From Sphingomonadaceae bacterium (GTDB lineage: Bacteria > Pseudomonadota > Alphaproteobacteria > Sphingomonadales > Sphingomonadaceae): a stretch of DNA of 64,000 nt. Under the pieces are notes generated by a model, which saw only the letters and a program-made list of their open reading frames with translations, was not told the origin of the DNA and did no database searches. The stretch is taken from contig JADZEQ010000002.1 in assembly GCA_020850455.1 (NCBI GenBank), positions 124,001 through 188,000 of the forward strand, written 5' to 3'. The stretch's first letter is position 1; each line of letters starts with the position of its first letter. This document shows, in pieces, positions 41,790-51,198 of the stretch. Position numbers and translations under genes: made by a program.

Positions 41790-42145
41790 GAAAATCTTTC
41801 AACAAAAATGCCGAACGCGCGCACCATCGGTGCGCGGCGGCAATGGTTAGACGGTGGAGGGTGTTCGACCCCCCTGAAACCGCCCCTGCGTGATAAGGGA
41901 AGCCTCTGGCTCAAAAAAACGCATGGCTTGGGGGCGGTGGCCATCTGCCACTTCACGCTACCCACCAATGGCGATGCATATTGCCGCGCCCGATGCGTGG
42001 CGCGCCCCTAGCCTGTTGCAGTGCACAATTGCAAGAAAATAATGCGGGGACGGCTTTTCACCCGACTTCCTACCGCCGCGTTAACCATTTCTTATTACCC
42101 ATACTTCATTCGCTTTCCCAAGCCATTCGCGAAAGGGAGCGACAC
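41790..42145. other. Divergent intergenic region of 356 bases
   Basis: No convincing gene is present. On the helicase side a hairpin (CGCGCACC at 41818-41825, GGTGCGCG at 41829-41836) would lie in the leader, 28-47 bases before the helicase ATG. On the other side 42016-42034 holds TTGCAGTGCACAATTGCAA, an imperfect dyad that could be a regulator site. A GGGAG box precedes the FAD oxidoreductase start at 42146. I could not assign -10 and -35 boxes with confidence. Confidence 0.5.
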
Positions 42146-43660
42146 ATGACCAAAAAAGCCACTAGCGTGGATATTGCGATTATCGGTGCAGGGCCGGCCG
42201 GCCTCACCGCCGCCTATCTGTTGGGCAAGGCGGGCTATAGCGTCACCGTCATCGAACGCGACGAAAAATATGTCGGCGGGATCAGCCGCACCGTCGAACA
42301 TGATGGTTTCCGGTTCGATATCGGCGGGCATCGCTTTTTTTCCAAATCCAAGGAAGTGGTGGATCTGTGGAACGAGATTCTGCCCGATGATTTCATCCAG
42401 CGCCCGCGCATGAGCCGCATCTATTATGAGGGGAAATTTTATTCCTACCCCTTGCGCGCCTTTGAAGCGCTCTGGAACCTCGGCATCTGGCGGTCGAGCC
42501 TGTGCATGGCGTCCTATTTGAAGTCGAAATTGCTACCCAATAAAAATGTCAAAAGTTTCGAGGATTGGACGACCAACCAGTTCGGCTGGAAGCTTTATTC
42601 GATATTTTTCAAGACCTATACCGAAAAGGTCTGGGGCATGCCGTGCAATGAAATGTCGGCCGACTGGGCGGCGCAGCGCATCAAGGGGCTGAGCCTTGGC
42701 GCGGCGGTGATCGACGGTCTGAAGCGCTCTCTGGGGCTTAACAAAAAGCCCAATGACGGCATGGAAACCAAAACCCTGCTCGAAACTTTCCGCTATCCGC
42801 GCCTCGGCCCCGGCATGATGTGGGATGCCGCGCGCGACCATGTCATCGGCCATGGCAATCATGTGCTGATGGGACATAGTTTCAAGCAATTGACGCAGGA
42901 CCAAAAGAGCGGCCGCTGGAAATTGACCGCCAGCTACGCCAAGGGTGATGTGACCATCGATGCAGCCCATGTCATCTGCTCTGCCCCCATGCGCGAACTG
43001 GCGGCGCGCATCCACCCCCTGCCCGCCAGCCTGCCCAACGCCAGCCAGCTCAAATATCGGGATTTCCTGACCGTCGCGCTGATGGTCAAATCGCCCGACC
43101 TCTTCCCCGACAATTGGATCTATATCCATGATTCCAAGGTGAAAGTTGGCCGGGTGCAGAATTTCCGCAGTTGGTCGCCCGAAATGGTGCCCGATCCCGA
43201 AATTGCCTGCGTCGGGCTCGAATATTTCTGCTTCGAAGGCGATGGTCTCTGGTCGTCGAGCGATGCCGACCTTGTCGAACTCGCCAAATCCGAAATGGCA
43301 ATTTTGGGCCTGTGCAACCCCGATGATGTCGTCGGCGGTGCGGTCGTCCGTCAGGAAAAAGCCTATCCGGTTTATGATGACGCCTATGCCGCCAATGTGG
43401 AGGCGATGCGCCGCGACTTGGAGGAACGCTATCCCACGCTGCACATGGTCGGGCGCAACGGTATGCACCGCTATAATAATCAGGACCATGCAATGATGAC
43501 CGCGATGCTGAGCGTGCGCAACATCATCGCAGGGGAACGCGTCTATGACATTTGGCAGGTCAATGAAGATGCCGAATATCATGAAGCGGGGAGCGAGGGC
43601 GAACAGGCCGCGCTGTCTTCGGTCCGCGACGTGCCCAGCCGGATTGCCAAGGCCGCCTGA
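42146..43660 (+). CDS. FAD-dependent oxidoreductase (UDP-galactopyranose mutase/amine-oxidase-like)
   Basis: The 504-residue protein starts with a Rossmann FAD site, [18 protein letters not shown] (residues 9-26), and has [15 protein letters not shown], a feature shared with UDP-galactopyranose mutase and protoporphyrinogen oxidase-like proteins. [18 protein letters not shown] near the C-terminus is the second flavin-binding region. No substrate can be named. ATG 42146 has a GGGAG box; the upstream extension lies in the intergenic region. Its TGA overlaps the next ATG, and the following GtrA and GT-C-like genes suggest a role in making or moving a lipid-linked sugar. Confidence 0.85.
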   Translation: MTKKATSVDIAIIGAGPAGLTAAYLLGKAGYSVTVIERDEKYVGGISRTVEHDGFRFDIGGHRFFSKSKEVVDLWNEILPDDFIQRPRMSRIYYEGKFYSYPLRAFEALWNLGIWRSSLCMASYLKSKLLPNKNVKSFEDWTTNQFGWKLYSIFFKTYTEKVWGMPCNEMSADWAAQRIKGLSLGAAVIDGLKRSLGLNKKPNDGMETKTLLETFRYPRLGPGMMWDAARDHVIGHGNHVLMGHSFKQLTQDQKSGRWKLTASYAKGDVTIDAAHVICSAPMRELAARIHPLPASLPNASQLKYRDFLTVALMVKSPDLFPDNWIYIHDSKVKVGRVQNFRSWSPEMVPDPEIACVGLEYFCFEGDGLWSSSDADLVELAKSEMAILGLCNPDDVVGGAVVRQEKAYPVYDDAYAANVEAMRRDLEERYPTLHMVGRNGMHRYNNQDHAMMTAMLSVRNIIAGERVYDIWQVNEDAEYHEAGSEGEQAALSSVRDVPSRIAKAA

Positions 43661-44088
43661 TGTCTGGCGACGCCATGCCAATCCGCCGTCTGATCGCGTT
43701 GGTCGATGCAAGGCTGGTCAAATATGGGCTGGCGAGCATCGTCGCGCTGGGCAGCGATGCAGGATTATTCCTGCTGCTGCTCGGTACCGGCATGGGCGCG
43801 GTGATGGCATCTGCCAGCGGCTATTGCGCCGGGATTTTGGTCCACTGGCTGGTGTCGAGCCGCCTCGTCTTTGCGGAGGGGGCGGCGGCACGCGGCAGCG
43901 ATGAACGCACGCGGCAAAAGGCATTATTCGTCGGGTCGGCGCTGGTCGGCCTTGCCATAACCACCGCGATTGTCGGCATTGGCACCGCCATCCATGGTGA
44001 TGCACGTATCGCCAAATTAATTGCCATCCTCGTCAGTTTTCAGGCGACCTATTTACTGCGCCGCCATATCGTTTTTCGCGCTGCTTAG
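43660..44088 (+). CDS. GtrA-like membrane protein
   Basis: The 142-residue protein has four membrane helices and the GtrA family layout (VKYGLASIVALGSDAGLFLL for helix 1, then helix 2 with VHWLVSSRLVF, ending ATYLLRRHIVFR). GtrA proteins are thought to help move undecaprenyl- or lipid-linked sugars across the inner membrane. The start overlaps the oxidoreductase stop by one base (TGATG), and the next gene begins 4 bases after its stop. Confidence 0.9.
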   Translation: MSGDAMPIRRLIALVDARLVKYGLASIVALGSDAGLFLLLLGTGMGAVMASASGYCAGILVHWLVSSRLVFAEGAAARGSDERTRQKALFVGSALVGLAITTAIVGIGTAIHGDARIAKLIAILVSFQATYLLRRHIVFRAA

Positions 44089-44092
44089 GGCA

Positions 44093-45877
44093 ATGTTGCG
44101 TCAAATCCGCCCGTGGCAGAGCGCGACCCTGGTTTGGTTGCTGACGCTCATCATCCTGCTGATCTGGCGCTGGCACGATGTGCTGTCGCTAAGCTCGCTC
44201 GACCCCGATGATGCGCTGCGCATGGTGCAGGTGCGCGATTTGCTGCACGGACAGGCGTGGTGGGACATCAGCCAGCACCGGATCAACCCAACCGGCGGCG
44301 GCGGGTTGATGCACTGGTCGCGCATTGTCGATGCGCCGCTGGCCTTTGGCATCTGGGCCTTGACCCCGATTGCGGGTGCGCATGGCGCGCAAATTCTGGT
44401 CTTTGGCCTATGGCCGATGTGCATCCTCCTCCCCCTCCTCCTCCTCATGGCACGGGTGGGCATGTTGCTCGACGACCGGCGAATTGCGCACCTTGCCGCC
44501 CCGATCATCTGCACCAATTTCATGGTGCTCTACCAATTTGTTCCCATCCGCGTCGATCACCACGGCTGGCAGATCATGCTGCAAGCCGCGATGTTGTGCG
44601 CCATCCTCAGCCCACGCCCATGGCACACGCTATGGGGCGGGGTGGCGGGGGCAGTGCTGCTTGCCATTTCGCTCGAAGGATTGCCGGTCATCACGCTTTT
44701 TGCGGGGATATTGGCAATCGCGTGGGCGTGGCATGGCGACGGGCTGCGCCGCCAACGCCTCTTTGCCTATTTGGCGGCGATCGCCATTTCCGCGCCGATA
44801 TTGCAATTTGTAACGCGCGGGCCAGCGGGCATAGTTTCGCGTTGGTGCGATGCGCTGTCGCTGGCATGGATGGTGCCATTGCTCGTCGCCGCCGTGCTGG
44901 TGCCGGCATTATATTTTGTAACGCGCCGCTGGGGTGATGGGCGCATCCAGCGCGGCGCAATTTTGGCCGTTGCGGCGGGCGTGGCGAGCGGTGCCATGCT
45001 CTATGTCGCGCCCGAATGTCGCGCGGGGCCATTTGGTCAGCTAGACCCCCTCGTCCATGATTATTGGTATGCCCATGTGCGCGAAGGCTTGCCGGTGTGG
45101 AACTTCATCGACGGCGTCATGGCCTTTTCGCTGGTGCCGACCATCCTCGGCCTCGTCGGAAGCCTGCTGGCATGGCGCGCGGCATCGGGGGCGCTGCGCG
45201 CGCGCTGGCTGGTCATATTGGCCGCCGTGGTGGGGAGCGGCGCTGTATCCATCCTTGTCCTGCGCACGCAAAGCGCGGCGCATGTCATGGCGCTGCCCGG
45301 CACCGCATGGTTGCTAATCCATGGCTGGCAGCGGGCGCGTGCGCTCCACCATGCAGGGCCGCGCATTGCCGCATCCCTCGCCTGTTTGGCGTTGTTCCCG
45401 CCGACTGCATCGGCCCCGGTGGGCATGTTGATCGATGCGCTGTCACCCAGCGGCGCACATGCCAGTGACCCGATAGCGCGGGCATGCATAACACCGGCCA
45501 GCGTTACGGCATTGAACGCTCTGTCGCCGCAACTGATCTTCACCCCGCTCGACATTGCGCCCGGATTGTTGGAACGCACGCCGCACGCGGTGGTCGCCAC
45601 GGGCCACCATCGCAATAATCATATTATGGCTAAGGTTATTCGGGCCTTCATCAGCCCGGCAGAACAAGCGCAGCCACTTGTACGCGCGAGCGGCGCCAAT
45701 ATGCTGGTTATATGCCCCAGCGCACAGGAAATCCGCAATTTTGCCGACGCGCCCGGTGGCGATAATCTGACCGACGATTTGCTCGCCGGTCGGACGCCGG
45801 ACTGGCTCAGCCCCTATCCGCTGCCCGCTGCATCGCCCTTGCGCGCTTGGTGGGTCAGGCCGCAGCCGGCCCGCTAA
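44093..45877 (+). CDS. Large polytopic membrane protein, GT-C-like
   Basis: The 594-residue protein has about 11-12 membrane helices. A first loop holds LSSLDPDDALRMVQVRDLLH: acidic residues after helix 1 are typical of GT-C glycosyltransferases that use lipid-linked sugar donors. A periplasmic C-terminal domain of about 170 residues follows the last helix. I do not recognise the exact family, so the transferase role is inferred from topology, the acidic loop and the neighbouring GtrA gene. Start ATG 44093 is 4 bases after the GtrA stop. The TAA overlaps the TAG of convergent msrB. Confidence 0.72.
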   Translation: MLRQIRPWQSATLVWLLTLIILLIWRWHDVLSLSSLDPDDALRMVQVRDLLHGQAWWDISQHRINPTGGGGLMHWSRIVDAPLAFGIWALTPIAGAHGAQILVFGLWPMCILLPLLLLMARVGMLLDDRRIAHLAAPIICTNFMVLYQFVPIRVDHHGWQIMLQAAMLCAILSPRPWHTLWGGVAGAVLLAISLEGLPVITLFAGILAIAWAWHGDGLRRQRLFAYLAAIAISAPILQFVTRGPAGIVSRWCDALSLAWMVPLLVAAVLVPALYFVTRRWGDGRIQRGAILAVAAGVASGAMLYVAPECRAGPFGQLDPLVHDYWYAHVREGLPVWNFIDGVMAFSLVPTILGLVGSLLAWRAASGALRARWLVILAAVVGSGAVSILVLRTQSAAHVMALPGTAWLLIHGWQRARALHHAGPRIAASLACLALFPPTASAPVGMLIDALSPSGAHASDPIARACITPASVTALNALSPQLIFTPLDIAPGLLERTPHAVVATGHHRNNHIMAKVIRAFISPAEQAQPLVRASGANMLVICPSAQEIRNFADAPGGDNLTDDLLAGRTPDWLSPYPLPAASPLRAWWVRPQPAR

Positions 45878-46377
45878 CGCGCCGGAACGAAACGCAGCGC
45901 CGAACCATTGATGCAATAACGCAGGCCCGTGGGCGCTGGCCCATCGTCGAACACATGGCCCAAATGCCCGCCGCAGCGGCTGCAATGCACCTCTGTCCGC
46001 GCGAACCCCAGCGCATTGTCGCTCGACGTGCCAATCGCGCGGGCCAGCGGCCGCCAGAAACTGGGCCAGCCGGTGCCGCTGTCATATTTGGTGGCAGAGG
46101 CAAAGGCCGCCTGTCCGCACCCGGCGCAGGCAAAATTACCGCTGCGATGTTCGTTGAGCAGCGCGCTCGTGCCCGGCCGTTCGGTCCCTTCCTGGCGCAG
46201 CACATAATATTGCATGGGCGACAGGCGGCGACGCCATTCTGCATCGGTCAGGCGAAAGGGAAAGGCGTTGCGGTTCACCGATGCGCTGCACGCGGTTGTG
46301 CCCAACATCATGGCACCACCGGCGATCAGCGACGCGGTCAGCATCTGGCGTCTGTTCATGGTCATATCCACATCCAT
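45874..46377 (-). CDS. msrB: Exported peptide-methionine (R)-S-oxide reductase
   Basis: The 167-residue protein has an N-terminal export signal with NRRQMLTASLIAGGAMMLGT and a cysteine at TTAC. This could be a Tat signal, a lipobox or both. The MsrB domain follows, with zinc Cys pairs (CAGC and CSRCGG), TKYDSGTGWPSFWRP and the catalytic Cys in RYCINGSALRF. It would repair methionine-R-sulfoxides in periplasmic proteins. ATG 46377 is the likely start, though ATGs four and six codons later are possible and none has a strong ribosome site. No msrA is adjacent. The P450 gene lies upstream on the same strand. Confidence 0.92.
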   Translation of the reverse strand: MDVDMTMNRRQMLTASLIAGGAMMLGTTACSASVNRNAFPFRLTDAEWRRRLSPMQYYVLRQEGTERPGTSALLNEHRSGNFACAGCGQAAFASATKYDSGTGWPSFWRPLARAIGTSSDNALGFARTEVHCSRCGGHLGHVFDDGPAPTGLRYCINGSALRFVPAR

Positions 46378-46464
46378 CGGAGGAAAATCCCCATCCGCCA
46401 AAAATACGCGGCGATGATAGCCGATGGATGCGCCGCCGTCCAACGGCGCGAACACTGCCCCCGA

Positions 46465-47718
46465 TCAATATTGTTCGAGGCGCACCTGCATCGATTTATA
46501 GCCATGGACAAAACAGCCCGGCACAAATTCGGGTTCATGTTCGAGCCGGACGCGCAGGCGGCGCTTGACCAATTCTTCCATCAAGACCGACAATTGCAAT
46601 TCCGCGACCCGCGCACCAACGCAGCGGTGGATGCCATAACCAAAGGCGGTGTGGCGGCGCGCATTTTCGCGGGTAAGGTCGATGGTTTCCCCGTCGGGGA
46701 AGACGCTTTCGTCGCGATTGGCCGAGACATACCAGAGCGCGACCTTATCCCCCTTGCGGATGTGGTGACCGTCCAGCACATAATCGTCGACCGCGGTGCG
46801 CCGCATATGGGCGAGCGGGGTTTGCCAGCGGACGATTTCCTGCACCGCATTGGGAATGATGCTGGTGTCTGCTTCCAATTGCGCGCGCGCGGCAGGCTGT
46901 TTTTCCATGCCATAGACAAAGCCCGACATGGTGTTGCGCGTCGTATCATTGCCCCCGACGATGAGGAGGATCATCTGCCCCATGAATTCGCCATCCTCCA
47001 TCTCCCCCAAGGCTTCGGAGTTGAGCATGACGGAGGTTAAGTCATTGGCGCGCGGCATATTTTTCTTGCGTTCCCACAAGGCATGAAAGGCTGAACCCAT
47101 TTCATAGGCGGTTTCGAGCCGCGCCTTGCGCTTATCCTCATCCTTGAAGCTTTCGACATCGGCCAACACGTCCGACCAATAGGCAAGCTTGCGCCGTTCT
47201 TCGTAAGGAAAATCAAATAAATTGGCGAGCATCTGGCTGGTCAGTTCGATCGAAACCTTGTCCACCCAGTCAAAGCTTTGCCCGATCGGCAGTTCATCGA
47301 ATAATTTGGTCGTTCGCGCCACCGCTTCGGCGCGCATTGCGGCAACCGGCGACGGGCCGAGTGAGGGGGCAACCGTCTTGCGCTTGGCGGTATGATCGGG
47401 CGGGTCCATCGCGATGAACATCGGCATCGGCACTTCATAGCTTTGCAGATTGCCAATCCCCTCACCCGCCACGGTAATCCCGCCGAGTTCACCGGAGGAG
47501 GAGAAGATTTCGGGCTTGCTTTCAATTTCGATGATTGGCGCGTGGGTGGTGATCGCCCAATAGGGACCGAAATGGCTGTCGGCATAATGGTGGATACCGC
47601 CCGCCGCGCGCAGCGCGGCAAAGGGCGCGTGCCAGCGATTTTCCGACCAGACTTCGGGCAGGGTCACATCCTCAAAATGCGTGACATTGCTGCTCACTTC
47701 GCTTGCCAGCGTGGCCAT
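46465..47718 (-). CDS. Cytochrome P450 (CYP153-like)
   Basis: The 417-residue P450 has the oxygen-binding I-helix LIVGGNDTTRNTMSG, the K-helix EIVRW with PLAHMRRTA after it, and the haem-thiolate loop FGYGIHRCVGARVAELQ near residues 355-371. The pattern resembles CYP153 alkane or fatty-acid omega-hydroxylases and related soluble bacterial P450s. Substrate is unproven, and no ferredoxin or reductase gene is adjacent. I chose ATG 47718 because GGAGG sits 6 bases upstream; other ATGs in frame are within the ribosome site. A perfect dyad lies 82-97 bases upstream. Confidence 0.93.
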   Translation of the reverse strand: MATLASEVSSNVTHFEDVTLPEVWSENRWHAPFAALRAAGGIHHYADSHFGPYWAITTHAPIIEIESKPEIFSSSGELGGITVAGEGIGNLQSYEVPMPMFIAMDPPDHTAKRKTVAPSLGPSPVAAMRAEAVARTTKLFDELPIGQSFDWVDKVSIELTSQMLANLFDFPYEERRKLAYWSDVLADVESFKDEDKRKARLETAYEMGSAFHALWERKKNMPRANDLTSVMLNSEALGEMEDGEFMGQMILLIVGGNDTTRNTMSGFVYGMEKQPAARAQLEADTSIIPNAVQEIVRWQTPLAHMRRTAVDDYVLDGHHIRKGDKVALWYVSANRDESVFPDGETIDLTRENARRHTAFGYGIHRCVGARVAELQLSVLMEELVKRRLRVRLEHEPEFVPGCFVHGYKSMQVRLEQY

Positions 47719-47799
47719 AATCATCCTCCATCCCATCGGCGGCGCACATACCCCACCGACCGGGGCATGCCGCTTCTCTCGACTCGCACCATGCCATTA

Positions 47800-47815
47800 T
47801 TGACATGGCTGTCAA
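47800..47815. promoter_or_regulatory. Perfect inverted repeat upstream of the P450 gene
   Basis: TTGACA-TGGC-TGTCAA is a perfect 6-4-6 dyad. It lies 82-97 bases before the P450 ATG and just before the stop of the ABC permease gene. TetR-family operators have this general form. The dyad also supplies a TTGACA -35 box on either strand. Confidence 0.45.
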
Positions 47816-47834
47816 CTATTTGGAGGATATGATT

Positions 47835-49088
47835 TTAGCTTTGGGTGCGTCGCCACGGCCAGCGCAGGCTGCCACCACCCGATTTCAACACACCGATACG
47901 AAAGAATTTTTCCGAAACCCGGATGGTCAGCAACACCCAAAGCGCCTGCCAGCCGAGTGCCAGTATATGCGGCCAAATCGCCGCATCATTGGCCGCGCGC
48001 GCCGCCATGGCGAAGGGGGATGACCAGGGCAGAATCTCTGCAACCATGGCCAGCTTGGACCCGGGCAGATTGGCCGCCGCGCTGGAGAGGGAGAACATGC
48101 CGACCTGAAATAAGGTGATGGGGAGCGACAGCATCTGAATCTCCCGCACCGTCGATGCCTGCGCGCCGACACCCAGAAACACCGCGCCGAGCAGCAAAAA
48201 AGCGGCGATGAAATAAGCGAGAACCAGCATCAGGAATATTGGCCAGCCAACCGCCGGACCGGTCGCCAGTTCGGCCAATGCCGCGCCGCCGCCCCCGCCG
48301 CCCCCTGCGCCGCCCCCGACACCACCAACGCCCCCGGCGCTGAGCGCCAATGACCCCAGCGTCAGCAGGCTCAGCCAAAATGCGATAAACAGCAGCGCAA
48401 CCGCCAACATGCCGAATAATTTGCCCAGAAAAATGCTGCGCAAAGGGGCGGCGGCGGCCAAAATCTCTATGACCTTATTGCCCTTTTCTTCCGCCAACAT
48501 GCCGACGGTTTGCCCGCCGAGCAGCAAAGTGAGCAGAAACAGGCCAAATACCGCGCCATAACCGATGGCCGATTTGCCCGCGCGGCTGCCGCCCCGCGCG
48601 CCGCTCAACGGGGCAATCGTCGGGTGGCTGACCGGCGCGCGCCCCGCACTGGCCAAACCTTCGCGGGCCACAGTCTCCGCCAATGCAGCGAGATATCGCC
48701 CCGAACCGGGCTGGCGTTCGCTGATTTGGGGGGTGGAGGCGCTGCCGACCATGATCGCGCGAACATTGGCATCCCCGGCGTATCGGGCAAAATCATCGGG
48801 CGCGGGCGTGCCCGACTGGCCGACGATGGAAAGGGTCGGCACACGCGCAATCGCGCGCAACCGGGCATCGGCCGCGCGAAAAGCCGCAACCTCCGTTTCG
48901 GGCACCATCGCCACCAATTTTTCGCTGGCATCGGCATTGGCCGCCATGATCGACGCGCTACCCCCGCCGACCAGCCCCAATGCCACCATGAACAAGGGGG
49001 CGAGCAGGAAAAGGAGGAATGTCGGCGTGAAAACAATGGCGACAAAGTCGCGCCGCGCCACCACCCACAGCGCCCGCCAGCCGCTCAT
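47835..49088 (-). CDS. ABC-2 type exporter permease (NatB-like)
   Basis: The 417-residue permease has one membrane helix near residue 20, a large external domain (about residues 45-165), then five to six helices to the C-terminus. This is the usual ABC-2 sodium/drug exporter plan of NatB. A cytosolic or external Gly run with GGVGGVGGGAGGGGGGG breaks the middle of the membrane part (about residues 258-274). It overlaps the ATPase gene by 4 bases, so the two proteins form one exporter. The substrate is not evident. Confidence 0.9.
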   Translation of the reverse strand: MSGWRALWVVARRDFVAIVFTPTFLLFLLAPLFMVALGLVGGGSASIMAANADASEKLVAMVPETEVAAFRAADARLRAIARVPTLSIVGQSGTPAPDDFARYAGDANVRAIMVGSASTPQISERQPGSGRYLAALAETVAREGLASAGRAPVSHPTIAPLSGARGGSRAGKSAIGYGAVFGLFLLTLLLGGQTVGMLAEEKGNKVIEILAAAAPLRSIFLGKLFGMLAVALLFIAFWLSLLTLGSLALSAGGVGGVGGGAGGGGGGGAALAELATGPAVGWPIFLMLVLAYFIAAFLLLGAVFLGVGAQASTVREIQMLSLPITLFQVGMFSLSSAAANLPGSKLAMVAEILPWSSPFAMAARAANDAAIWPHILALGWQALWVLLTIRVSEKFFRIGVLKSGGGSLRWPWRRTQS

Positions 49089-50017
49089 TCGACTTCCTCC
49101 ACCGTGCGGCCATCCCCCATCGAACCGACGATATGGACAAAGGCATCGTGCAAGGATGGACGGTCGATGGCCAATCCCTCCACCCCGAAATGGCCAGCAA
49201 CCAGCGCGGCAAGCAGGGGTTCGACCCCATTATCGGCAAGCGCAAAACGCCATTCGCCGCCATGTTCCGCCGCATCGGCGGGCAAGATCGCGGCAAGATC
49301 TGCCGCCGCGCCGTTGCGCGGGCGGTACCGGACGCGCAGGGGCAATTTGGCGCGCGCATCGGCAACGCTGCCCATGAACTGCCGCTCCCCGCCTGCAATA
49401 ATCGCAATTTCATCGCATAATCGTTCGGCATGGCCCATGACATGGGTCGAAAGGATGATGGTCGCGCCCGCTGCGCGCTGCGCCAAAATCAATTCTTCCA
49501 GCCGTTGCTGGTTGACCGGGTCGAGCCCCGAAAATGGTTCGTCGAGAAAGATAAGTTCCGGGTCGTGCACCAGCGCGCCGACCAATTGCACCAATTGCGC
49601 CATCCCCTTGGACAGGCGGCGGATTTTCTGCCCCGCTGCATCGGCTAGTCCGACGAGCGGCAATCGTTCATCGGCGCGCCGCCGCCCCTCCGCCCAGGGG
49701 AGGCCGCGCAGCGCCCCCATGAAGGCGATGGCATCGCGCGCGCGCATGCCGGGGTAAAGCCCGCGTTCTTCGGGCAAATAACCGATGCGTGCGGTTACCC
49801 GGCGCGTATCCGCCTGCCCCAACAGGCGGCGTTCCCCCTTGTCCGGTTCGATAATGCCCAGCAGCATGCGCAAGGTCGTGGTTTTGCCCGCACCATTGGG
49901 GCCGAGCAGCCCGAAAATCTGCCCCTTGGTAACGCGCAACGACACGTCGCGCACCGCCTGATAGCTGCCGAAAACCTTGTGCAGCCCTTGGGCTTCGAGG
50001 ACAATTTCCGGGGTCAA
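49085..50017 (-). CDS. ABC exporter ATP-binding protein
   Basis: The 310-residue ATPase has a Walker A site GLLGPNGAGKTTTLRMLLG (about residues 36-54), signature RLSKGMAQLVQLV, Walker B LIFLDEPFSGLDPVN and the switch histidine in ILSTHVMGHAE. It drives the permease encoded downstream. A TTG at 50017 is the only start that keeps the N-terminal strand, 5 bases after the prs stop, so translation may be coupled to prs. The C-terminal part, beyond residue 215, is the extra domain of this exporter group. Confidence 0.92.
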   Translation of the reverse strand: MTPEIVLEAQGLHKVFGSYQAVRDVSLRVTKGQIFGLLGPNGAGKTTTLRMLLGIIEPDKGERRLLGQADTRRVTARIGYLPEERGLYPGMRARDAIAFMGALRGLPWAEGRRRADERLPLVGLADAAGQKIRRLSKGMAQLVQLVGALVHDPELIFLDEPFSGLDPVNQQRLEELILAQRAAGATIILSTHVMGHAERLCDEIAIIAGGERQFMGSVADARAKLPLRVRYRPRNGAAADLAAILPADAAEHGGEWRFALADNGVEPLLAALVAGHFGVEGLAIDRPSLHDAFVHIVGSMGDGRTVEEVE

Positions 50018-50022
50018 AAGCG

Positions 50023-50958
50023 TCAGTCAAACAGGCTCGACACCGATGTTTCATCGGCAATACGGCGAATGGCTTCACCCAGCAAAGGCGCGACCGGCAA
50101 ATAGCGGATTTTGTCGCAAAACTCCGCCGCAGCCGACGCTTCGATCGTGTCGGTGATGACCATCTTGCGCAGGGAGGAGTGGGTGATGCGTTCGACCGCC
50201 TGCCCCGACAATACGCCATGGCTGATGTATGCGACAACGTCGGACGCGCCCGCCGCCTTTAACGCGTCGGCGGCGTTGCACAAAGTGCCCGCGCTGTCGG
50301 CGATGTCGTCAATCAGGATGCAGAAACGGTCTTTGACGTCGCCAATGATGTTCATCACCTCCGACACGCCGGCGCGTTCGCGGCGCTTGTCCACGATGGC
50401 GAGCGGCGCATCATCAAGCCGCTTTGCCAATGCCCGCGCGCGCACCACCCCGCCGACGTCTGGCGATACGACGGTTACATTTTTTTCGGCATGGCGCGCC
50501 ATGATATCGGCGCTCATCACCGGGGCTGCGTAAAGATTGTCGGTTGGAATATCGAAAAAGCCCTGAATCTGCCCGGCGTGCAGATCAATCGTCAGCACCC
50601 GGTCAGCACCTGCGGTGGTGATCAGATTGGCGACCAATTTTGCCGAAATCGGGGTGCGCGGGCCGGGCTTGCGGTCCTGCCGCGCATAGCCAAAATAGGG
50701 CATGACCGCCGTGATACGCGCCGCCGACGCGCGGCGCAGCGCGTCGATCATGATTAGCAATTCCATCAGATTATCATTGGCCGGATGGCTGGTCGATTGG
50801 ATGACGAAGACATCTTCGCCGCGCACATTTTCGTTCACTTCCACGAAAATTTCATCATCGGCAAAGCGCCGGACGCTCGCCTCGGTCAGCGGCACGGAAA
50901 GATATTGGGCGACCGCCTGCGCCAAGGGCAGATTGCTGTTGCCTGCGATAATTTTCAT
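50023..50958 (-). CDS. prs: Ribose-phosphate pyrophosphokinase (PRPP synthetase)
   Basis: The 311-residue enzyme makes PRPP from ribose 5-phosphate and ATP for purine, pyrimidine, histidine and NAD synthesis. Motifs seen are [58 protein letters not shown] and [19 protein letters not shown]. It is the class I type. It is divergent from nadE, 240 bases away. The ABC ATPase gene follows after 5 bases. Confidence 0.97.
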   Translation of the reverse strand: MKIIAGNSNLPLAQAVAQYLSVPLTEASVRRFADDEIFVEVNENVRGEDVFVIQSTSHPANDNLMELLIMIDALRRASAARITAVMPYFGYARQDRKPGPRTPISAKLVANLITTAGADRVLTIDLHAGQIQGFFDIPTDNLYAAPVMSADIMARHAEKNVTVVSPDVGGVVRARALAKRLDDAPLAIVDKRRERAGVSEVMNIIGDVKDRFCILIDDIADSAGTLCNAADALKAAGASDVVAYISHGVLSGQAVERITHSSLRKMVITDTIEASAAAEFCDKIRYLPVAPLLGEAIRRIADETSVSSLFD

Positions 50959-51198
50959 GGGTGCGCCCGCTTACGATTCTGAAGGTGGAATTGCGCCTTT
51001 AGCTTTGCATGTGGTCAAGGAAAAGGGGGCGCAGCATCACAATATTGCCGGGCACCGGCGCGGCGTGCACTGGCTCTGTCGGGCGATGCTGTTCGGCGGT
51101 GGTTTCGCGCCGCTACCCGTCCGTCTGTCAACCATTTGATTTTCGGCTGATACAAGCTGACCGTTGCATCGCTGGCGCGCTGCCCCTAACCCGCCTGC

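Noticed and set aside
47805..48023. 72-codon plus-strand frame with a TATGAT box near it
   Set aside because: It is mostly antisense to the ABC permease and has no protein-like features.
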